Source: Cellulomonas sp. HZM (GTDB lineage: Bacteria > Actinomycetota > Actinomycetes > Actinomycetales > Cellulomonadaceae). From it: a stretch of 64,000 nt of DNA. Positions 55,054 to 63,450 of this stretch are shown here, piece after piece (the stretch's first letter is position 1; each line of letters begins with the position of its first letter). A model generated the notes under the pieces. That model was not told the origin of the DNA and did no database searches. It saw only the letters and a program-made list of their open reading frames with translations. Location of the stretch: contig NZ_JEOE01000001.1 of NCBI RefSeq assembly GCF_000708885.1, positions 310,001-374,000 of the forward strand, in the 5' to 3' direction. A program made the position numbers and the translations under genes.

Positions 55054-56363
55054 GCGTCCTGCCCGTCGGCGCCCTCGGTCGTGAGACCGGCCGACGAGCC
55101 CTCGACGCGCGGCTCGTCGCCGAGCAGCACGCTCATCGACTTCTCCAGCTCGGCCTCGATCGACTCGATCAGGCGCTCCTCGACCTCGGGCACGCCGATC
55201 TCGTGGATGAGCTCGGCGAAGAAGCCGCGCACGACGAGCCGGCGCGCGTCGCGCTCCGGGATCCCGCGCGCCCGCAGGTAGAACAGCTGCTCGTCGTCGA
55301 ACCGGCCGGTCGCGGACGCGTGGCCCGCACCCTCGATCACGCCGGTCTCGATCTCGAGGTTCGGCACGGAGTCCGCACGCGCCCCGTCGGTGAGGACCAG
55401 GTTGCGGTTGAGCTCGTAGGTGTCGGTCCCCTCGGCCGCGGCGCGGATGAGCACGTCGCCCACCCACACCGTGTGCGCGCCCTCGCCCTGCAGCGCGCCC
55501 TTGTACGTCACGCGGCTCACGCAGTTCGGCACCGCGTGGTCGACGAACAGGCGCTGCTCCTGGTGCTGGCCGGCGTCCGCGAAGTACAGGCCGAGCATCT
55601 GCACCGAGGCGCCCTCGCCGACGAACTCGGCGTCCGGCGTCACGCGCACGACGTCCCCGCCGAGCGTCACGACGATGTGCTTGACGGTGGCGTCGCGCCC
55701 GACGCGCACGCGGTGCGCCGCGGCGTGCACGGAGCCCTCGGCCCAGTCCTGGACCGAGACGACCGTGAGGTGCGCACCGTCCTCGGCGACGATCTCGACC
55801 GTCTCCGTGAGCGCGGCGTGACCGACGTGGTCGATGACGACGACGCCCTGCGAGAGCGCCTCCGCCCTGACGACGAGGTGCGCGGCCGACGGCTCGAGCG
55901 GGGCGTCGTGCACGCCCGCGCCCTCGACGCCCTCGACGCGGATCGAGGTGACCTTCGAGGCCACGGCATCGCGCGGCAACGTCACGACCGTGGCACGCGG
56001 GAACGACGCCCACGCGACGGCGGCCGCGCGGTCGCCCGGCTGCCCGGCGGTGCCGAGGCGCGCGTCCCCGCGCTCCACGATCTCCACCTGGACCTCGGGG
56101 CTCTCGACGACGGTCATCAGGACGCCGTGCCCGTCGAGCACGCCGTCGCTGTCGCCCGCGAACAGCGGGGCGAGGCGAGCGATCGGCGAGAAGCGCCACT
56201 CCTCCTCGCGCCCCGTCGGGACGGGGAAGTCGGCGACGTCGAAGCTCGTCGGGCGGGCGGCGCGCGACGCCTCGGGGACGGTCGCGCCGACGCCGTGCGT
56301 GTGCGCCTCGTCGGCCGTCGCACGGGTGTGGTCGGTGGAGAGGTTCTCCGTGGTGGTCGTCAT
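55050..56363 (-). CDS. sufD: SufD, Fe-S scaffold subunit
   Basis: 437 residues. The N-terminal part (REEEWRFSPIARLAPLF) and the C-terminal beta-helix with HQEQRLFVDHAVPNCVSRVTYKGAL and the closing DARRLVVRGFFAEL are typical of SufD. The conserved late His and the Cys in PNCVS are present. It forms the SufBC2D complex. The start shares one base with the sufB stop (TGATG). Confidence 0.95.
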   Translation of the reverse strand: MTTTTENLSTDHTRATADEAHTHGVGATVPEASRAARPTSFDVADFPVPTGREEEWRFSPIARLAPLFAGDSDGVLDGHGVLMTVVESPEVQVEIVERGDARLGTAGQPGDRAAAVAWASFPRATVVTLPRDAVASKVTSIRVEGVEGAGVHDAPLEPSAAHLVVRAEALSQGVVVIDHVGHAALTETVEIVAEDGAHLTVVSVQDWAEGSVHAAAHRVRVGRDATVKHIVVTLGGDVVRVTPDAEFVGEGASVQMLGLYFADAGQHQEQRLFVDHAVPNCVSRVTYKGALQGEGAHTVWVGDVLIRAAAEGTDTYELNRNLVLTDGARADSVPNLEIETGVIEGAGHASATGRFDDEQLFYLRARGIPERDARRLVVRGFFAELIHEIGVPEVEERLIESIEAELEKSMSVLLGDEPRVEGSSAGLTTEGADGQDA

Positions 56364-57796
56364 CAGCCGACGGCCCCTTCCATCTGCAGCTCGATGAGGC
56401 GGTTCAGCTCGAGGGCGTACTCCATGGGCAGCTCTCGCGCGATGGGCTCGACGAACCCGCGCACGATCATCGCCATGGCCTCCGTCTCCGGCATGCCTCG
56501 GGACATCAGGTAGAACAGCTGGTCCTCGCTCACGCGCGAGACCGTCGCCTCGTGCCCCATGGACACGTCGTCCTCGCGGACGTCGACGTACGGGTAGGTG
56601 TCCGAGCGGGAGATCTGGTCGACGAGGAGCGCGTCGCACAGCACGTTGGACGCCGAGTGCGAGGCGCCCTCGAGGATCTGCACGAGCCCGCGGTACGACG
56701 TGCGGCCACCGCCGCGCGCGACCGACTTGGACACGATCGACGACGACGTGTGCGGCGCGGCGTGCACCATCTTCGAGCCCGCGTCCTGGTGCTGGCCCTC
56801 GCCCGCGAACGCGATCGACAGCGTCTCGCCGCGCGCGTGCTCGCCCAGCAGGTAGATCGCCGGGTACTTCATGGTGACCTTGGAGCCGATGTTGCCGTCG
56901 ACCCACTCCATCGTCGCGCCCTCGGCGGCCGTGGCCCGCTTGGTGACGAGGTTGTACACGTTGTTCGACCAGTTCTGGATCGTCGTGTACCGCACGCGGG
57001 CGTTCTTCTTGACGATGATCTCGACGACCGCGGAGTGCAGCGAGTCCGACGAGTACACGGGCGCGGTGCAGCCCTCGACGTAGTGCACGTAGGAGCCCTC
57101 GTCGGCGATGATCAGCGTCCGCTCGAACTGGCCCATGTTCTCCGTGTTGATGCGGAAGTAGGCCTGCAGCGGGATCTCGACGTGCACGCCCGGCGGCACG
57201 TAGACGAACGAGCCGCCCGACCACACGGCCGTGTTGAGCGACGCGAACTTGTTGTCGCCCGGGGGGATCACGGAGCCGAAGTACTGCTCGAAGATCTCGG
57301 GGTGCTCGCGCAGGCCCGTGTCGGTGTCGAGGAAGATGACGCCCTGCTCCTCGAGCGACTCCTGGATCTGGTGGTAGACCACCTCGGACTCGTACTGCGC
57401 GGCGACGCCGGCCACGAGGCGCTGCTTCTCAGCCTCCGGGATGCCGAGCCGGTCGTACGTGCTCTTGATGTCGTCCGGCAGGTCGTCCCAGCTGGCCGCC
57501 TGCTTCTCGGTCGAGCGCACGAAGTACTTGATGTTGTCGAAGTCGATGCCCGACAGGTCCGCGCCCCACCAGGGCATGGGCTTCTTGTCGAACATGCGCA
57601 GCGCCTTGAGGCGCGTCTTCAGCATCCACTCGGGCTCGTTCTTGAGCGCCGAGATCTCGCGGACGACCGCCTCGGACAGGCCGCGCTTGGCGGTGGCCCC
57701 GGCGACGTCGGGGTCGTGCCAGCCGTAGCCGTAGTTGCCGATCGAGGCGATCGCCTCGTCCTGCGTCATCTGCTGGTTGTCGGTCGGTGCACTCAT
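56363..57796 (-). CDS. sufB: SufB, Fe-S scaffold subunit
   Basis: 477 residues. Highly conserved SufB segments are present: [63 protein letters not shown] (cluster-assembly Cys) and [26 protein letters not shown]. No intein interrupts it, unlike the mycobacterial homologue. Its ATG overlaps the sufR stop by four bases. Confidence 0.97.
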   Translation of the reverse strand: MSAPTDNQQMTQDEAIASIGNYGYGWHDPDVAGATAKRGLSEAVVREISALKNEPEWMLKTRLKALRMFDKKPMPWWGADLSGIDFDNIKYFVRSTEKQAASWDDLPDDIKSTYDRLGIPEAEKQRLVAGVAAQYESEVVYHQIQESLEEQGVIFLDTDTGLREHPEIFEQYFGSVIPPGDNKFASLNTAVWSGGSFVYVPPGVHVEIPLQAYFRINTENMGQFERTLIIADEGSYVHYVEGCTAPVYSSDSLHSAVVEIIVKKNARVRYTTIQNWSNNVYNLVTKRATAAEGATMEWVDGNIGSKVTMKYPAIYLLGEHARGETLSIAFAGEGQHQDAGSKMVHAAPHTSSSIVSKSVARGGGRTSYRGLVQILEGASHSASNVLCDALLVDQISRSDTYPYVDVREDDVSMGHEATVSRVSEDQLFYLMSRGMPETEAMAMIVRGFVEPIARELPMEYALELNRLIELQMEGAVG

Positions 57797-58536
57797 GCTG
57801 TCGATCCTTCCGGGGCGAGCACGGGGGCTGGGGGTGGGACGGGGATGCTCGTGGTGCACACGTGACCGCCTGCGGCCAGCGTGGCGAGCCGCTGCACGTG
57901 GACACCGAGCACGCGCGAGAACGCGCGGGCCTCCGCCTCGCACAGCTGGGGGAACTCGTGGGCGACGTCCTGCACGGGGCAGTGCCCCTGGCAGAGCTGG
58001 ACGGCGGCGGTGCCGGGGACGGGCCGCGCGGACGCGGCATACCCCTCGGCGGTCAGGGCGTCGGCGATGCGGTGCGCGCGTGCCTCGACGTCGTCCTCTC
58101 CGCGCACGACGAGCGCGAGGCGCTGCTCGAGGTCGCGCACGCGCTGCTCGGCGAACGCGGTCACGGCAGCCTGGCCGGCGGACTCGCCGAGGAACCGCAG
58201 GGCCTGCGTCGCGAGATCGGCGTACCGCTGCGTGAGCGAGGCCTGGCCGGCGCTCGTCGCGACGTACCGACGAGCCGGCCGGCCGCGACCCGCGGGCGGG
58301 ACGTTGGAGGTGTGCACGACGATCTGGCCCGCGTGCTCGAGGACGCCGAGGTGGCGGCGCACGGCCGTGGCCGTCAGGTCGAGGTCGGAGGCGAGCTCCG
58401 TGGCGGTGACCGGGCCGTCGCTCGCGACGAGCTGCAGCACGCGCTGGCGCGTGCCCGCGTCGGAGGACGGTTCCGGCTCGTGCACCAGGGCCGGCGGGGC
58501 GGACGGGGCGTGCTCGAGGGGCGTCGTCGCGCTCAT
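57793..58536 (-). CDS. sufR: SufR, Fe-S-sensing repressor of the suf operon
   Basis: 247 residues. A winged helix-turn-helix (about 28-95; [28 protein letters not shown]) precedes a C-terminal cluster-binding region with Cys182, Cys186, Cys199 and Cys227 (LCQGHC, LCEAE, HVCTT). Known SufR proteins bind a cluster when it is plentiful and repress suf; loss of the cluster releases DNA. First gene of the operon, overlapping sufB, with a 24-bp dyad in its promoter. Confidence 0.93.
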   Translation of the reverse strand: MSATTPLEHAPSAPPALVHEPEPSSDAGTRQRVLQLVASDGPVTATELASDLDLTATAVRRHLGVLEHAGQIVVHTSNVPPAGRGRPARRYVATSAGQASLTQRYADLATQALRFLGESAGQAAVTAFAEQRVRDLEQRLALVVRGEDDVEARAHRIADALTAEGYAASARPVPGTAAVQLCQGHCPVQDVAHEFPQLCEAEARAFSRVLGVHVQRLATLAAGGHVCTTSIPVPPPAPVLAPEGSTA

Positions 58537-58581
58537 CGCACCTCCGTCCGTGGCCGTGACGGCGTGAATCCGCCGTCGACA

Positions 58582-58605
58582 TTAGGGAACATGCTTGTTG
58601 CCTAA
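58582..58605. promoter_or_regulatory. Probable SufR operator overlapping the suf promoter
   Basis: A 24-bp dyad: TTAGGGAACA, four bases (TGCT), TGTTGCCTAA; only one symmetric position mismatches. It starts 46 bp upstream of the sufR start and overlaps a possible -10 (TAATGT on the minus strand, 58579-58584). It lies between divergent sufR and ppk2. Confidence 0.75.
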
Positions 58606-58619
58606 ATCCATCCTCGCAA

Positions 58620-58635
58620 GCAAGGCGACCCTTGC
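58620..58635. promoter_or_regulatory. Second inverted repeat upstream of sufR
   Basis: GCAAGG-CGAC-CCTTGC, 15 bp from the 24-bp dyad on its promoter-distal side. It may be a second, weaker SufR site or belong to the ppk2 promoter region. Low confidence. Confidence 0.4.
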
Positions 58636-58717
58636 CTGCACCCACGGCCAGTCGCGTCGGTCACACCGGTGCGGCCCCGTCGACGTCTTCACCCGCGCGC
58701 GCAGGCTCGGGTCGCCC

Positions 58718-58723
58718 TAGCCT
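58718..58723 (+). promoter_or_regulatory. -10 box of leaderless promoter for ppk2
   Basis: TAGCCT lies six bases before the GTG at 58730. Confidence 0.5.
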
Positions 58724-58729
58724 GGCCTG

Positions 58730-59554
58730 GTGGAGCAGCTGCGCAGGGCCGGGGCCGACGTCGACCTGGCCGCTCTCGACACGTCCGCGACGCCCGGGTT
58801 CGACGGCGGCAGGAAGGCCGGGACAGCGGCGCTCGCCGCCGGGGCGGCAGAGCTGGCCGACCTGCAGGAGCGGATGTTCGCCGCCGCGACCGCCGGCGAC
58901 CAGCGCCGCGTGCTGCTCGTCCTGCAGGCGATGGACACCGCCGGCAAGGGCGGCATCGTGTCGCACGTCGTCGGCGCCGTCGACCCGCAGGGCGTGCACC
59001 TGCACGCGTTCAAGGCCCCGACCGAGGAGGAGCGGTCGCACGACTTCCTGTGGCGTGTGCGCCGCGAGCTGCCGGGCGCCGGGATCCTCGGCGTGTTCGA
59101 CCGCTCGCACTACGAGGACGTGCTGATCCACCGCGTGCGTGGTCTCTCGTCCCCCGAGGTGGTCGAGGAGCGCTACGGCCTCATCGCCGACTTCGAGCGC
59201 GAGCTCGTCGCGGCCGGGACGTCGATCGTCAAGGTCATGCTCCACATCTCGCCCGGCGAGCAGCGCGCGCGGCTCGCGGCGCGTCTCGACGACCCGAGCA
59301 AGCACTGGAAGTACAACCCCGGCGACCTCGACGAGCGAGCGCTGTGGGACGCGTACATGGAGGCGTACGAGATCGCGATCGCGCGCACGAGCACCGACGC
59401 GGCCCCGTGGTTCGTCGTGCCCGCCGACCGCAAGTGGTACGCGCGACTGGCCGTGCAGGGCCTGCTGCTGGAAGCGCTGCGGTCGCTCGACCAGCAGTGG
59501 CCCCCCGCGGACTTCGACGTCGACGCCGAGAAGGCGCGCCTCGCCTCGTCGTGA
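58730..59554 (+). CDS. ppk2: Polyphosphate kinase 2 family protein (PPK2)
   Basis: 274 residues from a GTG at 58730. Walker A is AMDTAGKGG (about 67-75), Walker B and catalytic Arg are in GVFDRSHYEDVLIHRV (about 121-136), and lid-region basic residues are in PSKHWKYNPGDLDER. One-domain PPK2 enzymes use polyphosphate to phosphorylate GDP/ADP or AMP, or the reverse; the class cannot be fixed by eye. It is divergent from sufR and not obviously part of the following operon. Confidence 0.93.
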   Translation: MEQLRRAGADVDLAALDTSATPGFDGGRKAGTAALAAGAAELADLQERMFAAATAGDQRRVLLVLQAMDTAGKGGIVSHVVGAVDPQGVHLHAFKAPTEEERSHDFLWRVRRELPGAGILGVFDRSHYEDVLIHRVRGLSSPEVVEERYGLIADFERELVAAGTSIVKVMLHISPGEQRARLAARLDDPSKHWKYNPGDLDERALWDAYMEAYEIAIARTSTDAAPWFVVPADRKWYARLAVQGLLLEALRSLDQQWPPADFDVDAEKARLASS

Positions 59555-59633
59555 GCCGCCGCACCACGCACGTGTGACCACCCGCACAGCCGCCACCCGT
59601 CCAGGCCCACGGCACGCGCGGCGCGCGCACGCC

Positions 59634-59639
59634 TAGACT
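59634..59639 (+). promoter_or_regulatory. -10 box of leaderless promoter for the ABC pair at 59648
   Basis: TAGACT lies eight bases before the GTG at 59648. Confidence 0.45.
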
Positions 59640-59647
59640 CGCGCTTC

Positions 59648-60583
59648 GTGCCCGCCTCCCACGCCGTCGACGACGCCGTCGAGATCTCCGGTCTCGTCAA
59701 GGCGTACGACGGACGCCGCGTCGTGGACGGGCTCGACCTGCGCGCGGCGCGCGGCCGCGTCACCGCAGTGCTCGGGCCCAACGGAGCCGGCAAGACCACG
59801 ACCGTCGAGTGCTGCGAGGGACTGCGCTCCCCCGACGGCGGGACGGTCCGCGTGCTCGGCCTCGACCCGCTCACCCAGGCGCACGACCTGCGGCCCCGCG
59901 TCGGGGTCATGCTGCAGGACGGCGGCCTGCCCACCGGGGTGCGCGCACTCGACATGCTCGAGCACGTCGCCCGCATGTACGCCCGTCCGCGCGAGGTCGA
60001 CGAGCTCGTCGAACGGCTCGGCCTCGGGTCCTTCGCCCGCACGACGGTCCGTCGCCTGTCGGGCGGGCAGCGCCAGCGGCTCGCGCTCGCCGCCGCGGTG
60101 GTCGGGCGGCCGGAGCTCGTGTTCCTCGACGAGCCCAGCGCAGGCATGGACCCCCAGTCCCGGCGCGCCGTGTGGGACCTCGTGCGCGAGCTGCGCGACG
60201 AGGGCGTCGCGGTGGTGCTGACGACGCACCTCATGGACGAGGCGGAGGACCTCGCGGACCACGTCGCCGTCGTCGACCGCGGCCGGGTCATCGCCGAGGG
60301 CTCGGTACGCGACCTCGTCGCCGACGCCGAGGACCGCACGCTGCGGCTCGAGGTCGCCGGTGAGCTCGACGTCGACGGGCTCGCACGCGCGCTCGGCCCC
60401 GAGCTGCAGGTCCGTGCGGCCGGAGCGGGGTCGTGCACGGTCGTGGGCACCGTCGGGCCGACGACCGTCGCTGCCGTGACCGCGTGGCTCGCCGAGCACG
60501 ACACGCTTGCGATACGGCTCACCGTGGGGCGCCGGACCCTGGAGGACGTCTTCCTGGACCTGACGGGACGTGAGCTGCGATGA
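59648..60583 (+). CDS. ABC transporter ATP-binding protein
   Basis: 311 residues: Walker A GPNGAGKTTT (about 43-52), Q-loop VMLQDGGLP, signature LSGGQRQR (about 138-145), Walker B LVFLDEPSAGMDPQS (about 157-171), H-loop TTHLMDEAE, then a 90-residue C-terminal extension as in ABC-2 exporters of the DrrA/CcmA group. It overlaps its permease gene by four bases. The suf - ABC pair - heme A synthase neighbourhood is also found in mycobacteria (Rv1456c-Rv1460), pointing to a conserved role, possibly in heme or respiratory assembly. Confidence 0.92.
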   Translation: MPASHAVDDAVEISGLVKAYDGRRVVDGLDLRAARGRVTAVLGPNGAGKTTTVECCEGLRSPDGGTVRVLGLDPLTQAHDLRPRVGVMLQDGGLPTGVRALDMLEHVARMYARPREVDELVERLGLGSFARTTVRRLSGGQRQRLALAAAVVGRPELVFLDEPSAGMDPQSRRAVWDLVRELRDEGVAVVLTTHLMDEAEDLADHVAVVDRGRVIAEGSVRDLVADAEDRTLRLEVAGELDVDGLARALGPELQVRAAGAGSCTVVGTVGPTTVAAVTAWLAEHDTLAIRLTVGRRTLEDVFLDLTGRELR

Positions 60584-61353
60584 CGTCGACGCCCGCCGAC
60601 CCGCATGCCGGCGCCGCGCCCGCGTGGCGCCGCGTGCTCGCGCAGACCGACTTCGAGGCACGGGCGATCCTGCGCAACGGCGAGCAGCTGCTCGTCACGA
60701 TCGTCGTGCCCGTGTTCGCGCTGATCGGGCTGACGAAGGTGACCGCGCTCGACGTCGACACCGGTGGCCTGTCGCGCATCGACTTCTTCACGCCCGGCAT
60801 CCTGGCGCTCGCGGTCATGACCGCCTCGTTCACGTCGCAGGCGATCGCGTCGTCGTTCGACCGGCGCAACGGCGTGCTGCGGCTGCTCTCCACGACCCCG
60901 CTGGGCCGCGGGGGCCTGCTCGCCGGCAAGGTCGTGGGCGTCCTCGTCGTCGAGGTCGTCCAGGTCGTCGTCATCGGAGCGGTGGCTGCGCTGCTGGGCT
61001 GGCGCCCGGACCCGGCGGGGATCGCGCTCGCAGTGGTCGCGGTGCTGCTCGGGACGGCCGCCTTCACGTCGCTCGCGCTGCTCGTCGCGGGCACCCTGCG
61101 GGCCGAGGCGGTCCTGGCGGTCGCCAACCTCGCGCTGCTCGTCCTGGCGGTCGCGGGCGGCGTCGTCGTCCCCGCGTCGCGCCTGCCCGGTGCGATGGAG
61201 CACCTCGCGCTCCTGCTGCCGTCCGGCGCGCTCGGCGAGGCGATGCGCGACGCGTTCCAGCACGGGACCCTGCCGGCCTGGTCGGTCGTCGTGCTGCTGG
61301 GCTGGACCGCCGCCCTCGGGTGGGGTGCGTCCCGCCTGTTCCGCTGGCACTGA
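60580..61353 (+). CDS. ABC-2 type transporter permease
   Basis: 257 residues with six membrane helices in the ABC-2 layout: helix 1 near 38-55, then MTASFTSQAIASSFDRRNGVLRLL (cytoplasmic coupling segment), and the late PASRLPGAMEHLALLLPSGALGEAMRD motif before the last helix. It pairs with the upstream ATPase. The substrate is unknown; heme A synthase lies 102 bp downstream on the same strand. Confidence 0.9.
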   Translation: MTSTPADPHAGAAPAWRRVLAQTDFEARAILRNGEQLLVTIVVPVFALIGLTKVTALDVDTGGLSRIDFFTPGILALAVMTASFTSQAIASSFDRRNGVLRLLSTTPLGRGGLLAGKVVGVLVVEVVQVVVIGAVAALLGWRPDPAGIALAVVAVLLGTAAFTSLALLVAGTLRAEAVLAVANLALLVLAVAGGVVVPASRLPGAMEHLALLLPSGALGEAMRDAFQHGTLPAWSVVVLLGWTAALGWGASRLFRWH

Positions 61354-61442
61354 CGCGTACGCAGCCTCGGCCCGACGCCCCACGTGGCGCGGCTCACGCC
61401 CTCACGGCCCTTCGCTCGTCCGGGCAGCCGTGACGCCGCCCG

Positions 61443-61448
61443 TACGCT
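61443..61448 (+). promoter_or_regulatory. -10 box of leaderless promoter for heme A synthase
   Basis: TACGCT lies seven bases before the ATG at 61456. Confidence 0.4.
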
Positions 61449-61455
61449 GGTCGCC

Positions 61456-62427
61456 ATGACGACGTCCCCCGCCACCACCGACGTCGGGCTGCGCGCACGG
61501 GCGCTCGCGTGGCTGCGGGCCCGCACCCGTGCGGTGCTCGTGCTCAACGTGCTGGTGCAGGTGCTGATCGTCGCCACCGGCGGGGCCGTCCGGCTCACCG
61601 CCTCCGGCCTCGGCTGCTCGACGTGGCCGCAGTGCGAGCCGGGACACTTCACGCCCCAGCTCCACGGCGAGACGAGCTACCACACGCTCGTCGAGTTCGG
61701 GAACCGCACCATGACGTTCCTGCTGACGGCCGTCGCCGTCGCCGTCGCGTACGTCGTGTGGACCGACCGGTCCCGCTCCCTCGCCTACCGTCGCCTCGGC
61801 CTGGTCCCGGGGATCGGCGTGATCGTCCAGGCGGTCGTCGGCGGCATCACCGTGCACGTCGACCTCAACCCCGCGATCGTGTCGAGCCACTTCCTGCTCT
61901 CGATGGCGCTGGTCTCCGCCTCGACACTCCTGCTGCATCGGTTCTCGGAGGGCGACGGGCCGCCCGTCGTGGTCGTCGACCACGTCGTGCGCGTGCTCGC
62001 GCACGTGCTCGCGGCGCTCCTGCTGGTGGTGCTCGTGCTCGGCACCATCACCACGGGCGCGGGTCCGCACTCCGGGGACGACGAGGTCGGGTACCGCTTC
62101 GCGGTCGACCCGCTGACGATGGCGCACGTCCACGCCACCGCGGTGTGGGTCTTCGCCGCGGTGCTCGTCGCGATCATCGTGCTCACCCGCCCGCGCGGCG
62201 GCGCCCGCAGCCGGGTGCACACGGCCGCTCTCGTGCTCGCGGGTCTCGTGGTGCTCCAGGGCGCGATCGGCTACGTGCAGGTCGCGACGGGGCTGCCGAT
62301 CGCGCTGGTCGACCTGCACCTCGTGGGTGCCGCGCTGCTCACCGCGGGAACCACCCGCGTGTGGCTCTGCACCCGCGATCGCTCGTCCGTCGCAGCACGG
62401 GCCGAGGAGATCCCCGTCCTCCCGTAG
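61456..62427 (+). CDS. ctaA: Heme A synthase (COX15/CtaA)
   Basis: 323 residues with eight membrane helices. Conserved pieces are VATGGAVRLTASGLGCSTWPQC (extracellular Cys pair), the histidine-bearing HTLVEFGNRTMTF, HVDLNPAIVSSHFLLSMA, MAHVHATAVW and VDLHLVGAAL, which ligate heme in the two halves. It oxidises heme O to heme A for aa3-type oxidase. ctaB is not in the window. SURF1 (46092) serves the same oxidase. Confidence 0.94.
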   Translation: MTTSPATTDVGLRARALAWLRARTRAVLVLNVLVQVLIVATGGAVRLTASGLGCSTWPQCEPGHFTPQLHGETSYHTLVEFGNRTMTFLLTAVAVAVAYVVWTDRSRSLAYRRLGLVPGIGVIVQAVVGGITVHVDLNPAIVSSHFLLSMALVSASTLLLHRFSEGDGPPVVVVDHVVRVLAHVLAALLLVVLVLGTITTGAGPHSGDDEVGYRFAVDPLTMAHVHATAVWVFAAVLVAIIVLTRPRGGARSRVHTAALVLAGLVVLQGAIGYVQVATGLPIALVDLHLVGAALLTAGTTRVWLCTRDRSSVAARAEEIPVLP

Positions 62428-62460
62428 CGGGTCTCGAGTGACTGTGTCAGAGGTCACATC

Positions 62461-62466
62461 TAGGCT
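62461..62466 (+). promoter_or_regulatory. -10 box of leaderless promoter for the DrrA-like gene
   Basis: TAGGCT lies six bases before the ATG at 62473. Confidence 0.5.
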
Positions 62467-62472
62467 CGCGGC

Positions 62473-63450
62473 ATGGCATCCACGAGCACGCCCGCCGTCG
62501 TCGCACGGGGTCTGGTCAAGCACTACAAGGACGTCGTCGCGCTCGACGGTGTCGACCTGACCGTCCCCACCGGGTCGGTCCTCGGGCTCCTCGGCCCCAA
62601 CGGCGCGGGGAAGACGACGATCGTGCGCATCCTGACCACGTTGCTCCGCCCCGACGGCGGGACCGCCGAGGTCGCGGGCGTCGACGTGCTGCGGCGCCCG
62701 CGGGACGTCCGACGCCGCATCGGCCTGTCCGGCCAGTACGCGGCGGTCGACGAGTACCTCACGGGCTTCGAGAACCTCGACATGATCGGGCGCCTGTACC
62801 ACCTGGGCGCCAAGCGCTCGCGCGAACGGGCTCGTGAGCTCCTCGCCTCGTTCCGGCTCGAGGACGCCGCGGACCGCCCGTCCAAGACCTACTCGGGCGG
62901 CATGCGCCGCAGGCTGGACCTGGCCGGTGCGCTCGTGGCCGACCCGCCCGTCATCTTCCTCGACGAGCCGACGACGGGCCTGGACCCGCGCGGTCGCGCG
63001 GACATGTGGGAGGTGATCCAGCGGCTCGTCGCGGGCGGCACCACGCTGCTGCTCACGACGCAGTACCTCGAGGAGGCCGACCTCCTCGCGGACGAGATCG
63101 TGGTGATCGACCACGGTCGGATCATCGCGCAGGGCACGGCCGACGAGCTCAAGCGCCAGGTCGGCGGCGAACGTCTCGAGCTCACGGTGCAGGAGGGCGC
63201 GAGCCTCGACGACGCCGCCCGGGCGCTCGCGCCGCTCGGCGTCTCCACCCCCACGCTCGACGCGACGCGACGCTCGCTGCTCATGCCCGTCGAGGGCGGC
63301 GCCGCCGTGCTCGGCGGTGCGCTGCGAGCCCTGGAGGACGCCGGCGTCACGCTCGACGACATCGGGCTGCGCAGGCCGACGCTCGACGACGTGTTCCTGT
63401 CCCTCACCGGCCGGACGGCCGAGGACGACCCCACGGAAGGAGCTGCGTGA
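62473..63450 (+). CDS. DrrA-type ABC exporter ATP-binding protein
   Basis: 325 residues: Walker A GPNGAGKTTI (about 39-48), GLSGQYAAVDEYLTGFENL (the Q-loop block characteristic of daunorubicin-resistance DrrA proteins), signature YSGGMRRRLDLA (about 141-152), Walker B VIFLDEPTTGLDPR (about 159-172), H-loop TTQYLEEAD, and the C-terminal PTLDDVFLSLTG. Such ATPases power export of drugs or lipids with a DrrB-like permease, which follows with a one-base overlap. Confidence 0.93.
   Translation: MASTSTPAVVARGLVKHYKDVVALDGVDLTVPTGSVLGLLGPNGAGKTTIVRILTTLLRPDGGTAEVAGVDVLRRPRDVRRRIGLSGQYAAVDEYLTGFENLDMIGRLYHLGAKRSRERARELLASFRLEDAADRPSKTYSGGMRRRLDLAGALVADPPVIFLDEPTTGLDPRGRADMWEVIQRLVAGGTTLLLTTQYLEEADLLADEIVVIDHGRIIAQGTADELKRQVGGERLELTVQEGASLDDAARALAPLGVSTPTLDATRRSLLMPVEGGAAVLGGALRALEDAGVTLDDIGLRRPTLDDVFLSLTGRTAEDDPTEGAA

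Noticed and set aside
56363-57796. Intein in sufB
   Set aside because: Mycobacterial SufB carries inteins, but this gene is of normal uninterrupted length.
58582-58605. DtxR/IdeR iron box
   Set aside because: TTAGG and CCTAA ends are present, but the spacing is 24 bp rather than 19 bp and the inner bases do not fit. SufR is the nearer candidate.
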